In this document: piece by piece, positions 7,030 to 15,692 of the stretch
How positions within the stretch are numbered: position 1 is the stretch's first letter
How the letters are laid out: every line of letters begins with the position of its first letter
From: CAZEIW01 sp964512305
GTDB lineage: Bacteria > Pseudomonadota > Gammaproteobacteria > Burkholderiales > Burkholderiaceae_F
Assembly (NCBI GenBank): GCA_964512305.1
Contig: CAZEIW010000191.1
Span: 1 to 16,204, forward strand
Direction: 5' to 3'
DNA: 16,204 nucleotides
Notes under the pieces: model-generated
Told to the model about the DNA's origin: nothing
The model's database searches: none
Seen by the model: only the letters and a program-made list of their open reading frames with translations
Position numbers and translations under genes: made by a program

Positions 7030-10000
7030 CTAGGCCGCTTCCGCCGTCAGCCTGACGGCGCTGTCGATGTCGACCGCCACGATACGCGACACACCCTGCT
7101 CCTGCATCGTCACGCCCACCAGCTGCTGCGCCAGCTCCATCGCGAGCTTGTTGTGGGTGATGAACAGGAACTGCGTCGCGTCGGTCATCGAGCGCACCAG
7201 ATCGCAGAAGCGCTCGGTATTGGCGTCGTCCAGCGGCGCGTCGACCTCGTCGAGCAGGCAAAACGGCGCCGGATTCAGCTTGAACAGCGCGAACACCAGC
7301 GCGGTCGCGGCCAGGGCCTTCTCGCCGCCCGACAGCAGGTGGATCGAGCTGTTGCGTTTGCCCGGCGGCTGCGCCATCACCTGCACGCCCGCATCCAGGA
7401 TCTCGTCGCCGGTCATCGACAGTCGCGCTTCGCCGCCCCCGAACAGGCGCGGGAACAGCTCGCCGAAGTGCCGGTTGACCTGGTCGAAGGTCTCCTGCAG
7501 CAGCGCGCGCGTTTCCTGGTCGATCTTGCGGATCGCATCCTCCAGCGTCGCGATCGCGGCCTTCAGGTCGGTCGACTGCGACTGCAGGAAGCCCTGCCGC
7601 TGGCGCGCCGTCTCGAGCTCGTCGAGCGCGGCCAGATTGACCGCGCCCAGCGCCGCGATCGCCTGCGCCAGCCGCGTGATTTCGGCCTGCAGACTCGAAG
7701 CGCGGGGCGCCCGCTCGAGCAGCCCGGAGAGCGCGACGATGTCGGCGCCCGCCTCGGCCAGCTGCTGGTCGAACTGCTCCGCCGCCAGCCGCGCGGCCTG
7801 CTCCTTGAGCCTCAGCTCGGTCACGCGCTCGTGGCGCGGCTGCAGCTCCTGCTCCAGCTTGTGCCGTCGCTCCTCGGTCGCGCGCACGGTCTGCATCAGC
7901 TCGTCGACCCGCAGGCGCGCGTCCCGCACCGCCTGCTCGGCCCCGACCCGGCCTTGCAGCCACTGTTCGAGGCTGCCGCGCGCGGCGCTGTCGTCGAGCT
8001 TGGCGGCCTCGAGCTGGGCGCGCTCCACCTCCTGCGCCAGCCGCTCGGCATCGGCGGCCGCCACGCCCAGCGCATGCTCGGCATCGCGCCGGCGTTCGCG
8101 CATCGTCGCCAGCTCGAACTCGAGCCGCTGCCGCTCGGCGTCGAGGCGTCGCGATTCGTCGCGCCGGGCGCGAAGGTCCCGCTCGGCCGATTCGTATCCG
8201 GTCCGCGCCGTCTCGACCGCCTGCTGCCGCAGCGCGAGCGCCTGGTCGAACTCCTCGAAGCGCTGCTCGATCTCCTCGCGCTGGCGCCCGAGCTCGGCCT
8301 GCTCGGCGCCGACTTCCGCGATTTCGGCGTCGATCTGCCCGGTGCGGTGGCGCACGCGCTCGATCAGCTCGCCCAGGCGCACCGCCTCGAGCTGCTGCTC
8401 GTGCACGCGGGTTCGCAGGCGGGCCACGGCGTCGCGCTCGGCCTGGCCCTGCTGCTGCGCCTGCCGCAGCGAGGCTTCGACACGCGCGACCGCCTCGACC
8501 GCCTGCTCGTCGATCAGTCTCTGCGCCTTGATCTGGCGCTCCAGGTTCTCGCTCTCGCGCCGGCGCGCCAGCAGGCCGGCCTTGCGGTCGTCGGCGGCAT
8601 AGAAGCGGACCCCGTGGCGGGACACCCGGTGACCCGCCTGCACGACGATCTGACCGCCCGGCGGCAGCTGCGAGCGCACCGCCAGGGCCGTCCCGAGATC
8701 CGGCGCCGTCCACACGCCGGCCAGCCAGTCGCCCAGCACCGCGGTCAGCGCGGCGCCGTCGGCGCCGTTGCGACCGTGCACCAGATCGCTCAGCGGCGCC
8801 AGGGAGCCCGGTGCGGTCACCGTGGCCGCGCCCCGCGCCGCGGCGGCATCGGCGGTCGAGAAGAATGCAACCCGCGCCGGCGGCGCCGCCGCGCCGAACG
8901 CAGCGAGCGAGTCCAGGCGGCCGACCTCGAGCGCCTCGACGCGCTCGCGCAGCACGGCTTCGAACGCGCTCTCCCAGCCGCTTTCGACCTCGAGCTTGCG
9001 GAACAGGCGCGGCAACGCCTGCAGCCCCTGCGAATGCAGCCAGGGATCGAGCTTCTCGTCGGCCTCGACATTGGCCTGCACTTCGCGCAGCGCGTGCAGG
9101 CGTGCCTCGAGGCGTTGCAGCGCCGCCGCCGCCTGCCCGCGCTCCTCGGCGAGGCTCTCGCGCTGCGTCTGCAGCTCGCGCTGGCGCGCCTCGAGGTCGT
9201 CGCTGCGCCGCGCGCCCTCGTCGAGCTGCTGGCGCTGCTGCGCGATCTCGTGCTCGAGCGCGCGCAGGCGCTCCGCATCGGGTGCGCCGAGCTGGCGCTT
9301 CTCGTCGGCCAGCCGCTCGCGCCGCTGCGCCAGCGCCGCCTGCTGGCGTTCGATCGTGCGCATCTCCAGGCCGGCGCTCTCGATTGCCTGGCTCGCCGAG
9401 GCCGCGTCGGCGCTGGCCGCGGTCAGCCCCTCGCGCGCCGCGTGATAGGCGCTCTCCGACGCGGGCAGGCCCGCGTCGTGCGCGGCGCACGCCGCGCGCG
9501 CCTCCTCGAGGCGCCGCTGGCCGTCGATGCCCGCGGCCTCGAGCTCGGCGCCGCGCCGCGCCAGCTGCTCGCCCTCCTGCAGGCGGCGCTCGCGCGACTG
9601 CCGCAGCCCGTCGATCTGCGCCGCCAGCCGGGAGCGCGCGTCGACGATCAGCCTGACCTCGGTCTCGAGGCGGCCGATCTCGGCGTTGATCCGTGCCAGC
9701 TCGGTCTGCGCCTGGTGGCTGCCGTCGGAGGCGTCAAAATGAGCGCTGCGCTGCTCCTCGAGGCTGCGCTCGACCGCGCGCAGCTCGGCCAGATGCGCCT
9801 CGACCGCGGCCTCGCCCTGCTCGATCTCGCGCGCGACGCGCGCCCGCTCGGCCTCGGCTTCGCGGCTGCGGAGCAGCCACAAGAGCGTCTGGCTGCGGTC
9901 GTGGCGCTCCATGAGCTCGCGGTATTCGCGCGCCACGGCGGCCTGCTGCTCGAGCCGCTCGATCTGGCCGTCGAGCTCGCGCAGGATGTCTTCGACCCGG

Positions 10001-10575
10001 GTCAGGTTGTCGCGCGTGTCGCCGAGGCGGGCCTCGGTCTCGCGCCGGCGCTCCTTGTACTTCGAGATGCCGGCCGCCTCCTCGAGGAAGACGCGCAGGT
10101 CCTCCGGACGCGCCTCGATGATGCGGGTGATCATCCCCTGGCCGATGATCGCGTACGCGCGCGGTCCCAGGCCGGTGCCGAGGAACAAGTCGTGCACGTC
10201 GCGGCGCCGGACCTGCTGGTTGTTGATCAGGTAGCTCGACGCGTTGTCGCGGGTGAGAATGCGCTTGACCGAAAGTTCGGTGAACTTTCCCCACTCGCCG
10301 CCGAGCCGGCCGTCGCTGTTGTCGAAGACGAGCTCGACGCTGGCGCGTCCGGCAGGCTTGCGGTTGACGGAGCCGTTGAAGATCACATCCTGCATCGACT
10401 CGCCGCGCAGCTCGGCCGCCTTGCTCTCGCCCAGCACCCAGCGCACCGCGTCCATCACGTTCGATTTGCCGCAGCCGTTGGGCCCGACCACGCCGACCAG
10501 GTGGCCCGGCACGTCGATCTGGGTGGGATCGGCGAAGGACTTGAAGCCGGCAAGCTTGATCTGCCGAAGGCGCAC
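7030..10575 (-). CDS. smc: Chromosome segregation protein SMC
   Basis: A 1181-residue full-length SMC ATPase that, with ScpA/ScpB, extrudes DNA loops and organises newly replicated origins. The N-terminal head has MRLRQIKLAGFKSFADPT and Walker A GPNGCGKSN (31-39). Two long Arg/Glu/Gln/Ala-rich coiled-coil arms flank a non-coiled hinge (about 505-645, containing WLHSQGLQALPRLFRKLEVE). The C-terminal head has the ABC signature LLSGGEKALAATAL (about 1080) and Walker B FCLLDEVDAPLDDAN (about 1104). The start is GTG at 10575, matched by the near-invariant family N-terminus; only a weak GGAA precedes it. It is the first gene of the leftward operon, with zipA 5 bp downstream. The extreme GC and charged coiled coil produce very long spurious frames in other phases. 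Confidence 0.98.
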   Translation of the reverse strand: MRLRQIKLAGFKSFADPTQIDVPGHLVGVVGPNGCGKSNVMDAVRWVLGESKAAELRGESMQDVIFNGSVNRKPAGRASVELVFDNSDGRLGGEWGKFTELSVKRILTRDNASSYLINNQQVRRRDVHDLFLGTGLGPRAYAIIGQGMITRIIEARPEDLRVFLEEAAGISKYKERRRETEARLGDTRDNLTRVEDILRELDGQIERLEQQAAVAREYRELMERHDRSQTLLWLLRSREAEAERARVAREIEQGEAAVEAHLAELRAVERSLEEQRSAHFDASDGSHQAQTELARINAEIGRLETEVRLIVDARSRLAAQIDGLRQSRERRLQEGEQLARRGAELEAAGIDGQRRLEEARAACAAHDAGLPASESAYHAAREGLTAASADAASASQAIESAGLEMRTIERQQAALAQRRERLADEKRQLGAPDAERLRALEHEIAQQRQQLDEGARRSDDLEARQRELQTQRESLAEERGQAAAALQRLEARLHALREVQANVEADEKLDPWLHSQGLQALPRLFRKLEVESGWESAFEAVLRERVEALEVGRLDSLAAFGAAAPPARVAFFSTADAAAARGAATVTAPGSLAPLSDLVHGRNGADGAALTAVLGDWLAGVWTAPDLGTALAVRSQLPPGGQIVVQAGHRVSRHGVRFYAADDRKAGLLARRRESENLERQIKAQRLIDEQAVEAVARVEASLRQAQQQGQAERDAVARLRTRVHEQQLEAVRLGELIERVRHRTGQIDAEIAEVGAEQAELGRQREEIEQRFEEFDQALALRQQAVETARTGYESAERDLRARRDESRRLDAERQRLEFELATMRERRRDAEHALGVAAADAERLAQEVERAQLEAAKLDDSAARGSLEQWLQGRVGAEQAVRDARLRVDELMQTVRATEERRHKLEQELQPRHERVTELRLKEQAARLAAEQFDQQLAEAGADIVALSGLLERAPRASSLQAEITRLAQAIAALGAVNLAALDELETARQRQGFLQSQSTDLKAAIATLEDAIRKIDQETRALLQETFDQVNRHFGELFPRLFGGGEARLSMTGDEILDAGVQVMAQPPGKRNSSIHLLSGGEKALAATALVFALFKLNPAPFCLLDEVDAPLDDANTERFCDLVRSMTDATQFLFITHNKLAMELAQQLVGVTMQEQGVSRIVAVDIDSAVRLTAEAA

Positions 10576-10782
10576 CGTGTGATTCCGGAAAAGGTTGGAT
10601 TGCGAACCGCCGAACCCGTGGATCCGGCCGCGGGCGCCCGCCGGGGTCGACGGCGGCGAGTCACGTCGGGCACGGATCGGGCATGGGCCGCGGGCCGCGC
10701 CCCCGCGTTGACGACGAATCTATAATGATAGCGAATCGGTGGGGCGCCTCGCCCGCCGACGACCGGCTCCAGGCTGTGGTTG
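10576..10782. promoter_or_regulatory. Divergent smc/queF promoter region
   Basis: These 207 bp separate the start codons of smc (-) and queF (+), so both operons must start here. The only A/T-rich patch is 10714-10737. The remainder is very GC-rich and includes a 10-bp palindrome CGGGCGCCCG at 10631-10640. I see no preQ1 riboswitch-like structure in the short queF leader. Confidence 0.6.
10721..10726 (+). promoter_or_regulatory. Probable -10 element for the queF-dap operon
   Basis: A perfect TATAAT lies 56 nt upstream of the queF ATG in an otherwise GC-rich region. No matching -35 hexamer is found 16-18 nt upstream. TTGACG at 10708-10713 is only 7 nt away and so cannot pair with it, which suggests an activator-dependent promoter. 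On the opposite strand the same patch reads TATCATTATAGA and could serve smc. Confidence 0.5.
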
Positions 10783-11205
10783 ATGACGACGCGCCCCTCC
10801 AAATCGCTCGAAACCTTTCCCAATCCGAGTCCTGAGCGCGACTACCTCGTTCATATCGAGGTTCCGGAGTTCACCTGCCTCTGCCCGAAGACCGGTCAGC
10901 CCGATTTCGCCACTTTCATCCTGGAACTGGTGCCGGACCGGCGCAATGTCGAATTAAAGAGCCTCAAACTCTACATGTGGTCGTACCGCGACGAGGGCGT
11001 GTTCCACGAGGCGGTCACCAACCGCGTGCTCGACGACCTGGTCGGGGCGCTGGCGCCGCGCTTCCTGCGCGTCACCGCGCGCTGGTACGTGCGGGGCGGA
11101 ATCTATACGACGGTCGTGGCCGAACACCGCAAGCGCGGATGGAAACCGGCGGCGCCGGTCCAATTCGGCGGCGGCGCGCCCGGCGGTCTCGCGGGCGGGC
11201 GGTGA
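10783..11205 (+). CDS. queF: NADPH-dependent 7-cyano-7-deazaguanine reductase (QueF)
   Basis: A 140-residue T-fold enzyme of the short, unimodular type. It reduces preQ0 to preQ1, the last free-base step before insertion into tRNA on the queuosine pathway. The nucleophile motif LCPKTGQPDF (33-42, Cys34, Asp41) and the QueF signature ELKSLKLYMWSYRDEG (57-72) are both present, as is the downstream FHE with His75. The ATG at 10783 is preferred over an in-frame TTG at 10780; AGG at 10771-10773 is a modest ribosome site. It begins the rightward operon and is followed after 7 bp by dapC, although the two pathways are unrelated. The Gly-rich tail (GGGAPGGLAGGR) is likely disordered. Confidence 0.96.
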   Translation: MTTRPSKSLETFPNPSPERDYLVHIEVPEFTCLCPKTGQPDFATFILELVPDRRNVELKSLKLYMWSYRDEGVFHEAVTNRVLDDLVGALAPRFLRVTARWYVRGGIYTTVVAEHRKRGWKPAAPVQFGGGAPGGLAGGR

Positions 11206-11212
11206 TCGTGCG

Positions 11213-12403
11213 ATGAATCCCGGACTCGATCTGCTTCGCCCCTACCCGTTCGAGCGGCTCCGCGCCCTGCTTGCGGGTGCGGTGCCGCCGCCGCTGGCGC
11301 CCATCAATCTTTCGATCGGCGAGCCGCGGCATGCGACGCCGGCGCTGCTGCTCGAAGCACTGACCCGGGCGCTGCCGTCGCTGGCCACCTACCCGTCGAC
11401 CCAGGGCGCGGATTCCCTGCGCGAGGCGATCGCCGCCTGGCTGCAGCGGCGCCACGGCCTGCCGCGGATCGACCCGGCAAGCCAGGTGCTGCCGGTGACC
11501 GGTTCGCGCGAGGCGCTGTTCGCGTTCGCGCAGGCCGTGGTCGACCGCAGCCCGGAGGCCGCGGTGGTGGTGCCGAACCCGGCCTACCAGATCTACGAGG
11601 GTGCCGCGCTGCTCGCCGGCGCGCGGCCGATCTACCTGCCGACGACCGCCGCCACCGGCTGGCGCATGCCCTTCGAGCGCCTTTCGCCCGCGCAGTGGCG
11701 CGGCGTCCAGCTCGTCTACGTCTGCTCGCCCGGCAACCCGACCGGCCGCGTGATGCCGCTCGACGAATGGCGCGCGCTGTTCGAGCTGGCCGACCGGCAC
11801 GATTTCCTGATCGCCGCCGACGAATGCTATTCGGAGATCTACTTCGACGAGGCGGCGCCGCCGCTGGGCGCGCTGCAGGCGGCGCGGCGCCTGGGGCGCG
11901 ACGACTTCGCGCGCCTGCTCGTCTTCGGCAGCCTCTCGAAGCGCTCCAACGCGCCGGGGCTGAGGTCCGGATTCGTCGCCGGCGACGCCTCGATCGTGCG
12001 CCGCTTCCTGCAGTACCGCACCTACCACGGCTGCGCGATGAGCCTCGCGGTGCAGGCCGCGAGCACCGCGGCCTGGAACGACGAGGCGCACGTGATCGAC
12101 AACCGGCGCCGCTACGCGGCCAAGTTCCGCGACGCCATGCCGGCGCTCGCGGCGGTGCTGCCGGCGCCGGCGCCCGACGCCGCGTTCTACCTCTGGGCGC
12201 GCGCCCCCGGCGACGACGCCGGGTATGCGCGGCGCCTGTACGAGCGCCAGCATGTCACGGTGCTGCCCGGCAGCTACCTGGGGCGCGAGGTCGACGGCTC
12301 CAATCCCGGTTCCGGCTACGTCCGCATCGCGCTGGTCGCCGAGGAGGCGGAGGTCGCCGAGGCGACGCGCCGCATCGTCGCGCACGCGGCGGCCGGAACC
12401 TGA
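11213..12403 (+). CDS. dapC: Succinyldiaminopimelate aminotransferase DapC
   Basis: A 396-residue class I/II PLP aminotransferase that converts N-succinyl-2-amino-6-ketopimelate to N-succinyl-diaminopimelate with glutamate as donor, in lysine and peptidoglycan precursor synthesis. Visible family features are INLSIGEPRHATP (31-43), TGSREALF (96-103), SPGNPTG (172-178, Asn175), AADECYSEIYFDE (201-213, Asp203 to the PLP ring nitrogen), the Schiff-base lysine in SLSKRSN (Lys243) and a C-terminal SGYVRIAL Arg for substrate carboxylate. The length and its place directly before dapD, as in Bordetella, support DapC rather than a general aspartate aminotransferase. The ATG is 7 bp after queF, with a GGTGA site overlapping the queF stop. 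Confidence 0.94.
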   Translation: MNPGLDLLRPYPFERLRALLAGAVPPPLAPINLSIGEPRHATPALLLEALTRALPSLATYPSTQGADSLREAIAAWLQRRHGLPRIDPASQVLPVTGSREALFAFAQAVVDRSPEAAVVVPNPAYQIYEGAALLAGARPIYLPTTAATGWRMPFERLSPAQWRGVQLVYVCSPGNPTGRVMPLDEWRALFELADRHDFLIAADECYSEIYFDEAAPPLGALQAARRLGRDDFARLLVFGSLSKRSNAPGLRSGFVAGDASIVRRFLQYRTYHGCAMSLAVQAASTAAWNDEAHVIDNRRRYAAKFRDAMPALAAVLPAPAPDAAFYLWARAPGDDAGYARRLYERQHVTVLPGSYLGREVDGSNPGSGYVRIALVAEEAEVAEATRRIVAHAAAGT

Positions 12404-12427
12404 ACCCCTCCCGATCTCACGCAAACG

Positions 12428-12432
12428 AAAGG
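12428..12432 (+). promoter_or_regulatory. dapD ribosome-binding site
   Basis: AAAGG lies 7 nt before the dapD ATG at 12440, in the 36-bp dapC-dapD spacer. It is one of the clearer ribosome sites in the rightward run. Confidence 0.55.
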
Positions 12433-12439
12433 CGCAAGG

Positions 12440-13276
<837 letters not shown>

Positions 13277-13277
13277 C

Positions 13278-13296
13278 GCCGGCGAGCTGCGCCGGC
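13278..13296 (+). terminator. Hairpin in the dapD-pilU spacer
   Basis: A perfect 7-bp stem, GCCGGCG (13278-13284) and CGCCGGC (13290-13296), with an AGCTG loop, begins two bases after the dapD stop. No T-tract follows. It may be a partial terminator, or an RNA-stabilising element that separates dapD and pilU expression (inference). Confidence 0.35.
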
Positions 13297-13318
13297 ACTG
13301 GCTTCGGCGCTCGAACAC

Positions 13319-13322
13319 AGGA
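13319..13322 (+). promoter_or_regulatory. pilU ribosome-binding site
   Basis: AGGA lies 8 nt before the ATG at 13331, in the 54-bp spacer after the dapD hairpin. It gives pilU a start signal independent of dapD. Confidence 0.5.
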
Positions 13323-13330
13323 CATCGAAA

Positions 13331-14467
13331 ATGGCACTCGAACGACTGTTCACGCTGATGGCCGAAAAGAAGGCCTCGGACCTGTTCCTGGCGGTCGGCT
13401 CGCCGATCACGATCAAGATCAACGGCGTGTGCGTGCCGATCAACCAGGAGCGGCTGCAGCCGCCGGCGCTGGTCGGCCTGCTGGCCGAGCGCCTGACGGA
13501 CGCGCAGTTCCGCGAGCTCGAGGACACGCGCGAGCTCAACATCAGCCTCCCGGTGCAGGGCGTGGGCAGCTTCCGCCTCAGCGCGTTCCTGCAGCGCGGC
13601 TCGGTGTCGGCGGTCATCCGCTACGTGCCGCACGAAATCCCGCGCCTCGACGAGCTTGCGCTGCCCGAGGTGCTGAAGGATCTCTCGATGGAGCGGCGCG
13701 GCCTGGTCCTGGTCGTCGGCGCGGCCGGCTCGGGCAAGTCGACCACCATCGCCTCGATGCTCGACCATCGCAACGAGCTGTCGACGGGCCACATCCTCAC
13801 GTTCGAGGACCCGATCGAGTTCCTGTTCCGCAACAAGAAGTCGATCATCAACCAGCGCGAGATCGGCACCGACGCGCGGAGCCTCGAAGCCGCGCTGCGC
13901 AACGCGCTGCGGCAGGCTCCCGACGTGCTCTTCATCGGCGAGATCCGCGACCGCGAGACGATGGGCGCCGCGCTCGCCTATTCGATGTCGGGCCACTGGG
14001 TCGTGGCGACGATGCACGCGACCAACAGCTCGCACGCGCTCAACCGCGTGATCAGCTTCTACGCGCCGGAGACCCGGATGGCGCTGTTCGAGGACCTGGC
14101 GACCTCGCTCAAGGCGGTCGTTTCGCAGCGCCTGATCCGCTCGCGCAAGGGCGGCCGCGTGCCGGCGGTCGAGATCCTGATGAACCTGGGGAACATGCGC
14201 AGCCTGATCGAGCGCGGCGACGTGGCGGCGATCAAGGAGGCGATGGAGCAGAGCCTGTCGCCGGAAAGCCAGTCGTTCGAGCAGAGCCTGTATTCGCTGT
14301 TGCAGCAGGACATCATCACGCGCGAGGACGCGCTGGGCGCCGCCGACTCGCAGAACAACCTGCTGTGGATGATCAACAACGCGGGCAAGCCGCAGCCGCG
14401 GCAGCCCGGCTCGGGGCGCCCGAACGAGCCGTCGTCGTCGTTCTCCGAAATCACGCTGAACATCTGA
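13331..14467 (+). CDS. pilU: PilT/PilU-family type IV pilus retraction ATPase (PilU-like)
   Basis: A 378-residue hexameric ATPase of the type IVa pilus retraction family, acting at the cytoplasmic base of the pilus. It has an N-terminal PAS-like domain (1-100, MALERLFTLMAEKKASDLFL), Walker A GAAGSGKST (130-138), the Asp box around TFEDPIEF (157-164), Walker B DVLFIGEIRD (198-207, catalytic Glu204) and a His box VVATMHATNS (His229). The EFLFRNKKSIINQREIG stretch and the GAAGSGKS variant of the P-loop point to PilU rather than PilT. PilU usually needs PilT for retraction, and no pilT lies next to it here. It ends in a ~30-residue Pro/Ser/Asn-rich tail. It sits between dapD and dapE, 2 bp before the dapE ATG. 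PilU against a second PilT is the main uncertainty. Confidence 0.88.
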   Translation: MALERLFTLMAEKKASDLFLAVGSPITIKINGVCVPINQERLQPPALVGLLAERLTDAQFRELEDTRELNISLPVQGVGSFRLSAFLQRGSVSAVIRYVPHEIPRLDELALPEVLKDLSMERRGLVLVVGAAGSGKSTTIASMLDHRNELSTGHILTFEDPIEFLFRNKKSIINQREIGTDARSLEAALRNALRQAPDVLFIGEIRDRETMGAALAYSMSGHWVVATMHATNSSHALNRVISFYAPETRMALFEDLATSLKAVVSQRLIRSRKGGRVPAVEILMNLGNMRSLIERGDVAAIKEAMEQSLSPESQSFEQSLYSLLQQDIITREDALGAADSQNNLLWMINNAGKPQPRQPGSGRPNEPSSSFSEITLNI

Positions 14468-14469
14468 CG

Positions 14470-15654
14470 ATGCCGGCCACGCGCGCGGAAGACGCGGAGT
14501 CCGCCGGCGCCGGCCGCGGCCGGGCTTCGCCGACGCTCGCGCTCGCGCGCGAGCTGATCGAGCGGCCCTCGGTGACCCCGGCCGACGCCGGCTGCCAGGG
14601 CCTGATCGCCGCGCGGCTCGCGCGCAGCGGCTTCCGCGCCGAGCGCATCGACCGCAACGGCGTCTCCAACCTGTGGCTGCGCCGGGGCGATGCGCGGCCG
14701 AGCTTCGTCTTCGCCGGCCACACCGACGTCGTGCCGCCGGGCCCGCGCGAGCACTGGCGCTCCGACCCGTTCCGGCCCGCCGAGCGCGACGGCTGGCTGG
14801 TCGGGCGCGGCGCTGCCGACATGAAGTCCTCGATCGCGGCCTTCGTCGTGGCGGCCGAGGAATTCGTCGCCTCCCGTCCCGCTCACCCCGGCTCGGTCGC
14901 GCTGCTGCTGACCTCCGACGAGGAGGGCCCGGCCACCGACGGGACGGTGGCGGTCGTCGAGGCGCTCGCCGCGCGCGGCGAAGCGATCGATCTGTGCGTG
15001 GTCGGCGAGCCGACATCGGTGGGCCGCCTGGGCGACACGATCAAGAACGGCCGCCGCGGCTCGCTGTCCGGACGGCTGGTGGTGCATGGCATCCAGGGGC
15101 ACGTGGCGTATCCGCACCTCGCGCGCAATCCGGTGCACGAGCTTGCGCCGGCCCTCGCGCAGCTGGCGCAGATGATCTGGGACGAGGGTGACGCCGACTT
15201 CCCGCCCACCACGTTCCAGGTGTCCAACGTGCGCGCCGGGACCGGCGCCGGCAACGTCATTCCCGGCACCTGCGAGGTCGAGTTCAACCTGCGCTTCGCG
15301 CCGGTGTCCGGCGCCGCCGCGCTGCGCGAACGCATCGAGGCGGTGCTGCGCTCGCACCGCCTGCGCTTCGAGATCGCGTGGACGCTCGGCGCCGAGCCGT
15401 TCCGGACCGCCACCGGAACGCTGGTCGAGGCGATCGGCCGCGCGATCGAGCAGGTCACCGGCGCCCGGCCCGAGCTGTCGACCACCGGCGGCACTTCCGA
15501 CGGCCGCTTCATCGCGCGCATCTGCCGCCAGGTGGTCGAATTCGGGCCGCTGAATGCCTCGATCCACCAGGTCGACGAGCGGATCCCGCTCGCCGATCTC
15601 GAGCCGCTCAAGGAGATCTACCGGCGCACGCTCGAACTGACGCTCGCGGCCTGA
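14470..15654 (+). CDS. dapE: Succinyl-diaminopimelate desuccinylase DapE
   Basis: A 394-residue M20-family dizinc hydrolase that splits N-succinyl-LL-diaminopimelate into succinate and LL-diaminopimelate. Zinc and catalytic residues are all visible: FAGHTDVVPPG (His84, Asp86), GRGAADMKSS (Asp117), TSDEEGPATDG (general base Glu151, zinc ligand Glu152), VVGEPTS (Glu180) and the C-terminal ASIHQVDE (His366). The dimerisation lid with HGIQGHVAYPHLARNP (206-221) is intact. The N-terminus carries about 18 extra residues (Ala/Gly/Arg-rich, before SPTLALARELIERPS) compared with E. coli DapE. No alternative start codon exists at the conserved position, so the ATG at 14470 is kept. It starts 2 bp after pilU with no clear ribosome site, implying coupling. 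Confidence 0.96.
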   Translation: MPATRAEDAESAGAGRGRASPTLALARELIERPSVTPADAGCQGLIAARLARSGFRAERIDRNGVSNLWLRRGDARPSFVFAGHTDVVPPGPREHWRSDPFRPAERDGWLVGRGAADMKSSIAAFVVAAEEFVASRPAHPGSVALLLTSDEEGPATDGTVAVVEALAARGEAIDLCVVGEPTSVGRLGDTIKNGRRGSLSGRLVVHGIQGHVAYPHLARNPVHELAPALAQLAQMIWDEGDADFPPTTFQVSNVRAGTGAGNVIPGTCEVEFNLRFAPVSGAAALRERIEAVLRSHRLRFEIAWTLGAEPFRTATGTLVEAIGRAIEQVTGARPELSTTGGTSDGRFIARICRQVVEFGPLNASIHQVDERIPLADLEPLKEIYRRTLELTLAA

Positions 15655-15692
15655 GCCGCGCGTCTGCCTCCCGACCCGCCGCCGCCCGCCCC

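Noticed and set aside
7025..9490. Upstream extension of the zipA frame into smc
   Set aside because: The frame is open by composition, but the protein is Arg/Ala low complexity. The ATG at 7024 begins a proper membrane anchor just after the smc stop.
10708..10713. TTGACG as the -35 element for queF
   Set aside because: It lies 7 nt from the TATAAT, far from the usual 16-18 nt, and no good -10 lies 16-18 nt downstream of it.
6856..10725. Open frame of about 1290 codons on the + strand opposite smc and zipA
   Set aside because: It is rich in Arg, Ala, Leu and Gln with no domain I recognise. It lies exactly antisense to a well-supported smc, and GC-rich third positions keep this phase open.
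10727..10782. preQ1 riboswitch in the queF leader
   Set aside because: The leader is only about 50 nt. I could not find the A-rich tail and pseudoknot pattern expected of preQ1 classes, only a weak 5-bp GC stem.
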